From positions 3,095,621-3,159,620 of the forward strand of contig NW_006494931.1 of the NCBI RefSeq assembly GCF_000471905.2: a stretch of 64,000 bases of DNA. The letters run 5' to 3'. Shown here piece after piece: positions 47,801-60,509 of the stretch. The notes beneath the pieces were generated by a model that saw only the letters and a list, made by a program, of their open reading frames with translations, searched no databases and was not told where the DNA came from. The position numbers were made by a program, and so were the translations under genes. The stretch is from Amborella trichopoda (taxonomy: Eukaryota; Streptophyta; Magnoliopsida; Amborellales; Amborellaceae). The number at the start of each line of letters is the position of its first letter. Position 1 is the first letter of the stretch.

Positions 47801-48676
47801 AAATGCATGAATCTTTGCCTTCATGTGGACCACAATGAAACCACTAGGGGCTCATATGCCTCACTTGGGCTCTCTCCAAACACCATCCAAATCTCATTAA
47901 GGTTTCAGGAAATTTCTCCAACACCTTTATTTCAACATGGGAAAGCTTTCTCCAAACTTCAACTTATCATGGATCAAACTCAAACTTAAAAATGAATGTT
48001 CTCCGAGAAAGCTTTATCCATACATTACTTCGCCGCTGAAATATCAAACAAATTACACGATTTTTAGTGAACAGCTTGAAAAACATTTTAGTAAACATCC
48101 TTCAAATTTTGGACCAATTTGGACAGTTCACCTTGAGGCACCACGAATGACTTCTAAGGCACACAGTGAAATTTGCAAATCCTCTTGATATCAACCCTAA
48201 ACCTCTTAATATTTGGAGCATAGTCATATTTTATTACTTCAATGGCATGATCAAACTTCTAGTCTATTTGAATGTTCCTTTCAAGGCTTTCTCAGCTCAG
48301 GACCATATGGTCATTTTATATTTTCTTACCACGTAATAAAATACACCCAAATAGGTATACGTTGTCCAGAAAATAGGTTTAGATGGAAAGTTAGCAAGGG
48401 TTTCGATGTTTAGAGAGAGGTGCATACCTTGTGATCTAAAATTATAATCTTAATTTATGGGGAATGTCTGCTTGCTAAGGCTATGATAATAACCCTTTGA
48501 GGTGAACTATATTAATCTTTATATATTATTATGATATGCTTTAAATTTTATATACACTCAATTTGTGGTAATATTTATTTATTTAGTATTCAAGTAACTA
48601 TGTACTTATCATGGGTGAGATCCCAATATTTGGGGATCCAAGTTTTACAAACTAGGGGATTCCTAAGGACCCTACA
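44882..48676. other. Gene-free, probably retroelement-derived stretch
   Basis: No conserved protein motif recognised. The GGGTGTCTACA-type word near 47475 and GGTGCCTACA near 45290 resemble LTR ends, and a PBS-like site follows at 48679. The 62-codon ORF at 45386-45574 has no recognised family. Confidence 0.35.
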
Positions 48677-48678
48677 AT

Positions 48679-48692
48679 TGGTATCAGCACAA
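48679..48692 (+). other. PBS-like site of an unidentified LTR element
   Basis: TTGGTATCAGCACAAGG just after CCTACAA. It resembles the tRNA-Met primer complement with changes in the last bases. No coding region of the element was recognised downstream. Confidence 0.4.
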
Positions 48693-51600
48693 GGTCTATA
48701 CGAGGGCTATTTTTATATAGAAGAATAAATTACATTGCAAAATTGGATGATTACATATTTTGAGATGGAAATAATATATAGGATATTTGTAAAATGTCAC
48801 TATGGATTTTTTCGCCAGAGCGAAGAAACCAATGTATTGTTCAATGGAAGTTGGCAAGGTGAATAAGGTGATTTTTCCGTCATCGTAGAGATTGTTAAAT
48901 ACAGTAACAACTGAAACACTCTTATATATTTGAAAGAAGCCCTTATACTATAAAGGGGTCAATGGCACTACGCATAATATTCATCCTTAAGGGGGATCCC
49001 TTTGGGCTTATGGGAAGGGGATATCTAAGAGACAAGGTTCTCGTGAGAGAGGCATGGCCTTGTCAACCAAGACAGTATTCCTCCTCCTGTTTTGGATTGG
49101 TTCAATTTCCGCATCTCGAGAGAGAGAGCCTCCCCCTCCTGTTTTCAAGTGTTCTTTCTAGTAGTAGTGTAGCAAAGGGAAAGAGGGTTATTAATTTGTA
49201 GTATTATTCTAGTGAGAGAACGGGTTTTGAAAAGAATCAATGAGGATTTCACTAATGCTTAAAGAGATGTATTTTTGTAACCCAAAATTTTTAATCTCCA
49301 TAGGTAGTAGATTTTGACTTGCCAAAACTGTGGATGTAGCCTTTGTAGCGACTCATATAATTTTTTTTACTTTATTTCTAATGTTTGATTTGTAGTTATA
49401 TTCATTTCTTTCACATGTAACCAACTATGTACGCAATCACGTACAGGAGCATAATTATTAGAAATACAAGTTCCACATATAAGAATTTCCAAAAGCGTAT
49501 GTAATATTGACCCGTACAAATAGATGTCGCATGGCCTGGCATTCAATATTGTCTTCATTGTCAATAATTCCCACTCCCCTGTGACAAAGCAGTCATTTTT
49601 ATTTTTATCGGAAAAGTTTTACATAAGATTCTCAAAAATCTTGTCAGAAAGAGTGTTCTAAAGCTGGATATCCTACTTATCTCAAACTCAACATATGTAG
49701 AATAAAGAAAAAGAGAATTTCAAATGCCAAAAGTATTTCATGCTGTAATAAGTTATATGGACCGTCTATTTTCAATATTTTCAAGTATTTATAGATGTGC
49801 TCGATCAGTAAAGTTTTTTAGATTTTAAATTTCATGATTAGGGTTGAATGTAGATTTTAAAGGCATCATAAGACTTCCAACACTGGAATTTAAAGGTGCA
49901 CCTTGTATAATATAAATTGGGCACTCTAGACAAACCTCTCTCATTTTTATTTCTAATAAATAGAATGCGCCCTAGTTGAAAGCCACACTATTGGAGTCTT
50001 GGGGATGAATCTAGTCCATAGAATCCGTCTTACCAGGATATCTCACTTTGGGATTCCATCATGTGTACTACTCATGATTTACCTCCTATCCCAAACAAGG
50101 TTATATTACGGTTATTTCCTTGGGTAAGGACCTTGAGGATTAGCAACCTTCCTGAATTGGAGGCTATTTACTCACCAAGGATTTTGAGGAATTTTTTTTT
50201 TTGTCTTTTTTTTTTTTGATTGTTCAGCTTTAGGAATCGAGCTTTTTATGTCAACTCTAACCGTTCAAGCGAGTTTCTTGAATGGATTATTTCTCGACTG
50301 GAAAAAACAAAGTAGCTGCCTAGCTTCTCAAACCCCATTCGTGAGGGAGCTCTATCTGTTCGGTTGAAAAATAACTATTTGTTTTCTCTACAAAAATTGA
50401 ACTGTATTTATTAACACATAAACCACTGATGGTCATCAAGTTAGGCCCCACCGAATTTCCTTTTTTTTGAAATATGGCCTGTGTTTTCCTCCGCTCACTT
50501 TTTCTTTTTTTTTTGGTAATTCAGTGGGAAGATAGACCCCTGCTTTCCCCTCTTTCTTTTTTTCTTTTTTTTTTTTATATATAAAGTAGATTAGGAGTTA
50601 AATTTTTAAAAGTGTTAGTGGGATGGACCCTAGCCCCTTTGGTCACTTAATAGTGAAATATGGCCATCTTTAGTCCAAGTCGTAACATATCTATTGCTCT
50701 TCATGCCATAAAATCCTTGACTTGAAAAAGAAAAAAAAAAAAAGGAATTAAAAACATTTTCACCATTAATAAACAATTCCTCTCTTTGTAAGAATTGTTC
50801 GGCCACCCAAATGGGGCCGGGATCTTTCGGTGATAACCATCTCCTTAGTTAATGTTGGAATAATTGGTCTAACGGCTGAAGTAGAAGCAAAATAAACAAT
50901 CGGAAACCAAGTATCATACCTAAATGCTAGCAAACAAATGTTAGTGAACGAATTTCGAGATGGATGATCGACTCTCGTAAGCAAGTTTGACAACTACTAG
51001 AGCTACCAAAATCAATTCCACACCACAAATCCCAAACAAGGTAGGAAGCTCACAAATACTCCAAAAAATGTAATGTGAGGAGTAGTCCGAGCTTCACTCT
51101 CATGCACAACTCTATTGCTTAAGGCCAATTCTCTATTTAGAACTCAAATGGGAGAGCGATTGTACTCTCTCTCAAATAGAGCTCTCACATCCTTTTTTGT
51201 GTGTGCGTTGTTTTATGTAGAGACCACCACGCCTCCCTTGTTTATAGTAAAAAAAAAGCCCCATCATTCATATAGGAGTAATCTCCTCATGAATGGGTAT
51301 TATTAGAATGCATGGTGCATGCCAGTCACAAGAGAGTAACCTCCTTATTTAGAGGTTCAACCTCTCCCACCTCTCTTTCATGAAGTAACATAAGTCAAAT
51401 CACAAATGGAGTGTACTCCACTTGGGTGTGCCCTCACACTAGGGACACACTGTCATGTCTACAGCTATCATACTCATGAATTAGTGAGAGCAAAATTTCT
51501 TATGCCCTCAACATATAGAACTCTGGAAAGTTAATGCAATTGTAAGCAATACCGATCACACCAGGACAATAAGTGACTTTGTTAGGCCCACTGATGAAAA

Positions 51601-51935
51601 GCTTGAGTCTCGCCAGGTACTCACCCATGCCAGGTACTCGACCCAGGTTCGAGCCAAGTACTCGGCTTGAGTGGGGCAGAGTTTTGGCCAAGTCAAGAAG
51701 TATAAAATATAAAAATAAAAATTAAGAAAAATATGTTGAAAGTAAAATTAAACAAAAACACTTCTACATGAGGTTTAAAAGTAGTAGAAAATGGATTTTG
51801 AAAAAAAAATAAAAAAGTGTGATGAGGGTATTTTAGAAATAATTCAAAAATAAGGGAAAATGTACAACTAAGTAATTATGGCCAAAACACTTCCCAATCT
51901 TTCTCAAATTGATAGAAAACAATATATATATATTA
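48693..51935. other. Gene-free stretch with a partial family M MITE
   Basis: 49730-49910 carries the family M middle (GGACCGTCTATTTTCAATAT, AGATGTGCTCGATCAGTA). 50770-51480 has LTR-like texture without proof. 51595-51665 repeats GTACTCG/AGTACTCGG words. No coding similarity. Confidence 0.4.
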
Positions 51936-52370
51936 CTGTTAGCCCAAGGGCTAATAGAAAGATATAAGTCCAACGGCTCAAATTGAATCCGGCTGATCTA
52001 AAGGTAACGAGCTCATTTTGTATTTTAATTGTAATGTTTTTTTTACAATTCCAAATCACTTGAAATTGTAGGAATGTGTTTTTCTTATCAATTCGCACTT
52101 ACTTAAAAAAAAAAAAATCCGTAAAAAAACATATTGATAAAAATACCCTTGAAGCTTTATAGGGGTATTTTTGTCATTTTATTTTACAGAAAATATTTTT
52201 TTGATATTTTTCGAAGATTTGCCTATTTTTTATGAACACACATCTAAAATTTTAAATAATTTAGATTTGTAAAAAAAAAAAATCAAAATTCAAACACTAT
52301 TGGGCATCCGTGATCATCAGATCGGCCCAAATTCAATCTGGGCCATTGGGCTCATTTCAAGGGCTAACAC
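51936..52370. mobile_element. MITE ending GTTAGCCC
   Basis: Left CTGTTAGCCCAAGGGCTAAT and right (reverse complement) GTGTTAGCCCTTGAAATGAG. The inverted repeat continues through CCAACGGCTC and CAAATTGAATCCGG against AGATTGAATTTGGG. It is inserted between TA-rich tracts. Target duplication not resolved. Confidence 0.65.
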
Positions 52371-52374
52371 GAAG

Positions 52375-52412
<38 letters not shown>

Positions 52413-52612
52413 TAAAGTTAATATAAATAGAGGCTACTAACAATACTAATAGTACGACCTAACCTTAAACCTTACTACTAGAAGTATGTTGTTTGTATCG
52501 ACCANNNNNNNNNNNNNNNNNNNNAGTTAAGTACGTACGTCGTGTACTATACTAGGTCGACGTAGTCGTCGTATTATTTCTTGTTGTGGAGTCTACGCGT
52601 CACANAACTACT

Positions 52613-52652
<40 letters not shown>
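52371..52652. repeat. TA microsatellites, 20-N gap and unreliable bases
   Basis: (TA)n at 52376-52411 and 52617-52653. 20 N at 52505-52524 and a single N at 52605. Between them is CG-containing, homopolymer-poor sequence (such as GTACGTACGTCGTGTAC) unlike anything nearby, likely assembly noise. Confidence 0.75.
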
Positions 52653-52655
<3 letters not shown>

Positions 52656-52926
52656 AAGACTAGTTCTAAACTTATCTTGGCTTTGATACCAATTCTTCCA
52701 AGATCTAATTTTCTAATTATATTTTGTTAAACTAAACTAATCTTACATAACTAAGATAGATAAACATAAATACTAACATTACTAATGATACAGGAGAAAC
52801 ATCAATTAATAATCATGTAGAATATGTAACCTGATACACTTTTGTACTTAACACAATACGAATTTGCATTTCATAAAGCAAAACCACATATATTTCAAAC
52901 CAAATACATAAGGCCAAGAGATACTT
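52653..52926 (-). repeat. Inverted copy of the viral leader/intergenic segment
   Basis: Near-exact reverse complement of about 60254-60538, including the PBS region (52679-52691 reads GGCTTTGATACCA, one base changed). It joins the forward leader at about 52925 with a shared AGG, suggesting microhomology joining. The 98-codon minus-strand frame at 52813-53109 is only a shadow. Confidence 0.85.
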
Positions 52927-52981
52927 ACAGGTCCACAAGACGTAAGAGGTTGACCTAAAAGCATTCATCTGCAACCGAATA

Positions 52982-55900
52982 ATGGAAAATTTAGTTAGGA
53001 ATTTTTCTAATAAAACATTAGCTTCATCAAGTAAGAGCATTCTAAGGATTAAAAATAAAAAAGAAATAGTAATAGATGATATTGAGAAACAAATACAAAA
53101 CTGGAACATACCTAAAGTTCCAATTACAGATGTCTATAAAAACGGAACTTTTAATTTAAAAATAGGATATGCAATAAAAGCTGTCGAAGAAAGCTTATCA
53201 ATAACAAATAATCAAGAAGATTTCCAATTATTCTCTAATAAAACTATTCAAAATCATAAAACGAAATGATATAAATATCTGCATATCGAATTAATCCAGA
53301 TAGGCATTAAACCTTTAACAAGGCTTGGATTAAATAATTCACTCATGGTATGTCTCAGAGATGCTAGACATAACAGATTTAATGATTCACTATTATTATA
53401 GAATCTAGTTTATGCAATGGACCTATCTATTTCAATTGTTTTCCAAATTATTCGATATCTCTAACAAACCCCCATATATGTAAAGTGTTAACTTTAAATC
53501 TAAAAACAGAAGGATTCAACATGGATTTAGGTTCACAAAATATAGCAATAGTATATAGGCTATATTATAAAGTTATGACCACACTATGTCCAAACAAAAG
53601 CGGAAAAAACAAATATTATAATACCTAGGATGATACAATGGACCCATATCAAATTACCTACAACATGGACTATACAAAATACTGAAAATAGTGATAAAAC
53701 CCCAGTTACTAATCAAACTCCAACTCATATTACTGAATATATAGATGGAGAAGTCCAAATAAAATTTAAAACGGCAATAATAGATGATACATGTATAAAA
53801 CATTTAAAAAAATATTCCAGAGAACCTTTTAGGAAATCAGGATCTGAAGTAAGTGGAGTAACAGGAACTGGAGATAATATCCAAATACCTCAATATAAAC
53901 CAGCATCTAGTAACCAAGAATTTTCAGACAGTGAAATTGAATTCCAGGTACTAACCATAAGTGACCATCCAAAAATAGATATTAATGCAATACTATTTAG
54001 CTAAAGAAAACGAACAGTTAAAAAATTGGTATTTACAAAGATTTAGCAAAAGATTAATATAATTAATTCATATAAAATATATTAGGTTTATCAAACAAGA
54101 AAAACAAAATATCAGTTTCTTTCTTTGGTTAAAAGAATTGTTAAATCATAAAAAAAATGACAATACCACACCTAGAAATCAACATGGTTAAAAATGATTT
54201 ATATCAAAAATATGATTTATCTTATGGTAATCATATTACTAGTATTCATCCTCCCGAACAAAGTATAATTATTAAAAGACAAGGACAAGGGAACGATAAA
54301 GAAGAATCATTAAAACAGAAACTCTAGCTACACCCTATAAGATGTCTAACAAAGAACTAACCAATAGGTTAGATTTGTTATCACATATAATCGAACAGAA
54401 TAACTATACTAATATGTATATCAAATCAATAGGTAGACAAACCATTAGAATCGAAAATTATCTTAAGCCCACTACTGAGAAAATAATAGAAAAAAAATCT
54501 ATATTATTTAAACCACCTCCTGAAATGAATAAAGACAAATTTCATATAAGGAAAGATAATAAAAGTCTAATGGACCAATTGATCTCTAAATTAGCTGCTT
54601 TAGATATCAAATCTCAAGGGGTTCAAACAGGATCATCAGACAAAGGTAAAAAGAAGGTAGCTGAACTCCAAACATCTGAAATTCCAAAAGTATCCTCTCC
54701 TAACATTCCAGGGAAGATTGTAATACAGGAAGCAAACATCCAAACCCTCCAAGAATTACTAGAAATAATAGATAATTTAGAAAATAGGGAATTAGCTTTC
54801 TCAGAAGCCTTACTTATAAATCATAAAGATAAGATAAATAAAATATCGTATGGATCAAAATGGAGACCAGTTGCCCAATCAAGGATGTACCACTTTAGGC
54901 CAACTCCTGTAGATATACAATTTGAAGAGGATCTTATATCACCTACTACTTCCTATTCAGGACGGACAATTGTAAATTGGAATATTTACGGATTGTCAGA
55001 ATACCAAGTAATAGATACTATGAGACATATGACTATGTATGCCTCAACATGCAAAATCGCTGGAAGCCCTGACCAGGAAATAGCAAAAGCCATTATCAGT
55101 GGATTCTCTGGATGGTTAAAAGGATGGTGGGATTTCCACCTAAATGATGTAACAAAAAACCAAATCTTGAGTACAACAAAACAATGGGTAGTAAAAAATG
55201 AACAAAATCAAGATATGTTATATACTGAAAGTGATACTGGCAATGCTTTAATTTATACCATTACCCTACATTTGTGGGTAGTACAGCTGTCTTAGAAGCA
55301 AGGACAGAAGATCTATTATCTAATCTTACATGTCTGACCCTATCACATTATAAATGGTATAAAGACGTATTCTTTTCAAGATTATTAACCAGAGAAGATA
55401 GTGCATCAGACTTTTGGAAAGAAAAATTTATAGCAGGATTACTACATTTATTTGCTGAGAAAATAAAAACTAGATTAAAAAATAAACATGGAGGAACTAC
55501 TCCATACTCTGCATATACCTTAGGAGAATTATCTACTGAATTATGTGCAGAAGGCCTAGCCCTGTGTATGAAATTAAAGAAACAAGTAGACAAACAAAAT
55601 ATGACAGGTAAAAGAGAATTAGGTGATTTTTGCGAACAATTTGGTTATCATGTTAATCTAACTGAAAAGTCACATAACAAGAAGAAATATCGGCAACATA
55701 AAAAACCAAAGTCCTTTAGGGAAAGGAAGTCTAAAAAGAAAGATAAATTTATCAAAAAAAATTTACCAAAAAATAAATCTAAAGGTAAATCAGGCAAAAG
55801 AAAATTACCCATCTACTATAAATGTGGAAAACTAGGACATTATAAAAGTAATTGTAAAGTAAAACAAAAATTGAATAACATAATCTTAGATGAAAAAATG

Positions 55901-58418
55901 AGAAACCAAATATATGAAATAATTTCATTAGACATTTCTGATACTAGTAGTAGTAATTCTGATAGTGATACATCTAATTCAAGTTCTGATTTCATAGGGT
56001 ATATAAGTGATGATCACATAATCATAACAACAAGTTCAGAAGAAGATAATAGTTGCTCTTGTAATGTTTTAACCAATGAAGATAATCTAATATTAGACTT
56101 AATAGAGAAAATTAGAAACCCAGACGAAAAAAGGGAAATTATTACTCACTTCATTAATATAACTAAATCAAAGAATAAGCCCACTAGTCTTCTTAGAAGC
56201 CCTAATGAATATAATTTCTCTGACATAGTAAAAAGATTAAGTACAAGAGATATGAATAATAGAGAACCTACTATTTCGGAATTAAAGAAAGAACTAAATG
56301 ATGTAAAACCCGAAATAAGAGATTTAACTAATAGAATTCAAATACTATAATTACATCAAGAAATATACAAAGTAGAAAAGAATTTTGAAGAATTAGAATT
56401 TGACCAATTAATGACTGAAGAAATTCCTGAATCATCAGGAACTCAACCTGAATATGTAAATTTAATTAATAAAATCATTACACAAAAATGGTTTACTCTA
56501 GTAACCATTATAGTTAATAAGGAATATCATTTTCAAAGTATGGCCCTTATAGACTCAAGGGCGGATCTTAATTGTATAAATGAAGGATTGGTACCAATCA
56601 AATATTTTGATAAAACCAAACAAATACTTAATACTGCTGATGGAAGTAGACTAATAATAAAGTATAAATTATCTAAAGCAGAAGTATGTAATAATGGAAA
56701 ATGTTTTAATACACCATTCATAATGGTAAAAAATTTAAATCATGCGGTAATTTTGGGAGTACCATTTCTCACTATGTTATATCCTTTAAGCATAGATACT
56801 AATGGTCTTTCAACTACAATTAATAATCACAAAATTACTTTTGAATTTATGGATACACCTAAAACTAAAGAAATAAATAATGTTAAAACCTCTTTAGCAA
56901 ATAAAGAGAAATTTCTTTGCTCCTTAAAAACAAAAATTAAATATAAACAAATAGAAGAAAAGTTAAATTCCACAACTATGACTGCTAGAATTTTAGAAAT
57001 AAAAAAACATATAGAAACAGAAATCTGCAATGATTTACCAAATGATTTTTGAGAAAGAAAAAAACATATGGTGAGCTTACCATATGATCCAGACTTTAGT
57101 GAAGATAAGATTTCAACTAAAGCTCGGCCCATACAAATGAATGCTCACCTATTAGCAACATGTGAAGGAGAAATACAAGACTTATTAAATAAAAAATTAA
57201 TTAGATCAAGCTCCTCCCCATGGAGTTGTGCAGCATTTTATGTCAACAAAAATGCTGAAAAAGAAAGAGGTGTACCAAGATTGGTAATTAATTATAAACT
57301 TTTAAATAAAGCATTAAAATGGATTAGATACCCAATACCTAACAAAAAGGATTTGTTAGATAGATTAGTAAATACTACTTTATTCTCAAAATTTGATTTA
57401 AAATCCGGATATAGGCAAATCCAAATAAAAGAAGAAGAACGATACAAAATTGCTTTTAATGTACCCTTTGGGCAATACGAATGGAACGTAATGCCTTTTG
57501 GTTTAAAAAATACCCCTTCAAAATTTCAAAAAATTATGAATGATGTTTTTAATCCCTATTCAAAATTCATGATTGTATATATTGATGATGTCTTAATCTT
57601 TTCTACAGATATAGAACAACATTTTAAACATATAAAATTTTTTATCAAAGCAATAAAAATAGCAGGACTTGTAGTATCTGCAAAGAAAATATGTTTGTTT
57701 AAAACAAACATAAGATTTTTAGGTCATAATATTTACCAATGAACAATTCATCCAATAGAACGATCTATTCAATTTGCTGACAAATTCCCTGATATAATTC
57801 TTGATAAAACAGAATTACAACGATTTCTAGGATGCTTAAACTATGTTGTAAATTTTTATGAAAATTTAGCCATAATTGCTAAACCCCTTTATGCTAGATT
57901 AAAGAAAAATCCTCCTAAAAGGACAGACATGCATACTAATGCTATCAAACAAATAAAAAATCATGTTAAATAATTACCATATTTAAACCTATCAAATCCA
58001 AGTCTGTTTAAAATAATAGAATGTGATGCCTCCGAATTCAGACTTGGAGGAATCCTTAAACAAAGGGGTGAAGATAATATTTGAACAATTAATCCGGTTT
58101 ACCTCCAAAGCATGGAACTCTACAGAACAAAACTATTCTACTGTTAAAAAAGAAATTCTTGCAATAGTCCATTGTGTTACAAAATTCCAAAGTGATATCT
58201 TAAACACTATTTTTCTTATTCGCATGGATTGTAAAGCCGCTACGGACATATTATTGAAAGATGTACAAAACCTTGTTGCAAAACAAATCTTTGCCCAATG
58301 GCAAGCTATTCTCTCCTCTTTTGATTTTACTATTGAACATATTAAAGGTTTCTCCAATTCGTTACCTGACTTTTTGACTCGAGAATTTTTGCAGGGAGGG
58401 CAGGATCAATCAGTTTGA
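52982..58418 (+). pseudogene. Unit A ORF1: viral polyprotein remnant (MP-CP-PR-RT-RNase H)
   Basis: Domains in order. Movement protein of the 30K type (52982 to about 53630; DARHNRFNDSLL and NIAIVYRLYYK). Coat protein (54342-55600; IVNWNIYGLSEYQ, GWLKGWWDFHLND). Lysine-rich stretch and zinc knuckle (55690-55860; YKCGKLGHYKSNC, first Cys replaced by Tyr). Acidic spacer. Retropepsin-like domain (56411-57052; LIDSRAD, Gly of the active-site triplet replaced). RT (57068-57742; YIDDVLIFS, catalytic pair intact). RNase H (57990-58418; ECDAS, KEILAIVH, MDCKAAT, PDFLTRE). Breaks: TGA 53267; frame changes near 53400, 53600, 53995 and 54160; frame change at about 55265; TAA 56348; TGA 57050; TGA 57740; TAA 57971; frame change near 58085. 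Not functional as read. Confidence 0.92.
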
Positions 58419-58484
58419 TCCAGCAGAAGAATCATTAGCAATTTTATTATTTAAAAATACCATGGCAAACAGAGGCAAAAGGTT

Positions 58485-59645
58485 ATGGATATAGTTCCAG
58501 ATGTCCCTATTCCTATTATAAACCTTCCATCATCCCCAGAACCTCTTCCATATATCGAATATCCAACCCAAACCCCTCCATATAATACTTCTACTTTTAA
58601 TACTCCTATTTTTATGTCATCACCATCCATACCATGAAAGCCCTCTACTTCCAAGGCCCAGTATGAGGATACCAATTTTGTTGTGGACCATATAATAGAA
58701 AATAAAGAATCAATGGAAGACCCAATCAAAATTGTAAAAATATACCTGTACAATAATCTTAATCCATCATGTGGATTAAAAACAAGAGAATGGTGTGAGA
58801 GCATCCTGTTGGAAACAAGATCAATATCTTTAATACATTATAATATAAAAAATTCAGCTGCAATTGCTTATTCAAAATTACAGATCAGGAAAATCTTGAA
58901 ATATAGTGATTAGGGATCAGAACCCTTGAGGACTAAGAAATTGAAGGCCCCAAGCATCCCAAATAAAAGCTTTACCTATTCTGATTATATTGATGCCTGA
59001 CATCGTGTCTTATCAGTCCAAAATAAGTATTATTCACTCACCTGATTTCTCCAGTTTAAATTACCAATACATGACCCATTCCCCAATTGGTTTATTAATT
59101 GGTTTGATACATGGGGATCTATCCCCAAAATCCTTCTTGAACCATTGAGTAAATCCCAAGAGAAATTTATCATATATAATGAAAATAAGCCAGAAATTGA
59201 TTATCATCTATACTTTATGGCCTGCTATCAAATTCCTTGGATAGTCAAATGGAAATTTACAATATTTGAACCAGTGTTTCAAAATTATGAAGATATCCCT
59301 GTCATAGGAAAACAGATTGCTGTCAAATGGTGGGATATATATGTTTATGAGAATCTGAAACCGGAAAAAATAAAGCTATACAAAATTCCTAAAGAACAGA
59401 TACCAGCCTCAATGGATGATCCTTCCCAATTAATAGAATACATTAAACAGATGAAAAAGAAAAATTTAACAGCTACCAGAAAGGAATTGGAAAAAGAATT
59501 ATATAAGTTATTTGAAGAAGAAGCTGTTGAAGCTAATCAAACTGAAGAAAATGAAGAAATGGCAATGATAAACAGAGAAGAAGAAGAAGAAGAAGACGAA
59601 GACTTGTCAGCACATGGGTTTTCTCAGAAACAAAGCCTATATTAA
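58485..59645 (+). pseudogene. Unit A ORF2 remnant, function unknown
   Basis: One frame of 387 codons from the ATG at 58485 to TAA at 59645, broken by in-frame stops at 58635 (TGA), 58911 (TAG), 58998 (TGA) and 59043 (TGA). N-terminal Pro-rich part (VPDVPIPIINLPSSPEPLP); middle with WCESILLETRSISLIHYN; then the longest open piece (59145 onward) with MACYQIPWIVKWKFTIFEP and VIGKQIAVKWWDIYVYENL; Lys/Glu coiled-coil-like helix and an acidic tail of consecutive Glu. It lies 66 bp after ORF1. A second ORF of unknown role is known in some florendoviruses; assignment here rests on position and group. Confidence 0.75.
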
Positions 59646-60495
59646 AGACTCGAAACTCTGAGAATCTTGGTCGACTCCAGCTGTCAACCTTAAACTTTGG
59701 CCGACAAAACCTATCAGACACCTGTCCCACTTTTAATTACTTTTATACACCTGTCTTTTACTATAGCAACCACTTATCTTACTTTTCCACTGTAACAGAC
59801 ACCTGTATTTCCTTTATTCCCTAAAGCAGATAACTATCCTACTTTTCCTGTGCCACCGACAGTACGCTGACACCTCAACCACACAACTGTCCTCCTTTTA
59901 GAGAAAAAAGATGTTACTTATCCACCACCACCCGCCTGTCCCGGAATTCAAATAAAATTATAAACTACTTCAACCTAATTCCTATAAGAAAGGAAGTCCT
60001 ATGCCTGAAGAAGCAAGCGAAGAACGAGTTGTATCCTTTGTATCCTCTGCTCTCTCTCTCTCTCTGCTCTCTCTGCTCTCTATCCCCTTGTAAGATAATA
60101 GTGAGTGTCTTCATGAGTGATTTGTAAGTAAAGTGTAAAGGTTTGTGAGTGGTTTGTACTATCAAACAGTTACATGTGTGACTGTAATTGGGGAAGCCTC
60201 CCTGATTATTATCCAGCTGAGTGGAAACTCTTTTGTAGTTATTGCCAGTGACGCCTGTAAGTATCTCTTGGCTTTTATGTATTTGGTTTGAAATATATGT
60301 GGTTTTGCTTTATGAAATGCAAATTCAGATTGTGTTAAGTACAAAAGTGTATCAGGCTACATATTCTACATGGCTATTAATTGATGTTTCTCCTGTATCA
60401 TTAGTACTGTTAGTAATTATGTTTATCTATCTCAGTTATGTAAGATTAGTTTAGTTTATGGAAAAATAATTAGAAAAATTAGATCTTGGAAGAAT
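59646..60495 (+). promoter_or_regulatory. Viral intergenic region: presumed promoter and leader start
   Basis: Lies between ORF2 and the PBS, where caulimovirids keep the pregenomic RNA promoter. ACACCTGT occurs three times (59718, 59747, 59799) in imperfect repeats that also share CTTACTTTTCC-type words. A TATA-like CCTATAAGAAAGG lies at about 59978-59990, followed by a (CT)n tract (60050-60075). GTAAGTAT near 60257 is a strong splice-donor match. Activity cannot be judged from sequence. Confidence 0.55.
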
Positions 60496-60509
60496 TGGTA
60501 TCAGAGCCA
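60496..60509 (+). other. Caulimovirid primer binding site (tRNA-Met)
   Basis: TGGTATCAGAGCCA, the initiator tRNA-Met complement used to start minus-strand DNA synthesis in Caulimoviridae. It marks the conventional zero point of the viral genome and the A/B boundary. Confidence 0.88.

Noticed and set aside
52813..53109. Minus-strand ORF with several hydrophobic stretches, also seen at 60664-60864
   Set aside because: Antisense shadow of the inverted viral leader and the movement-protein coding start; present twice because the viral copies are.
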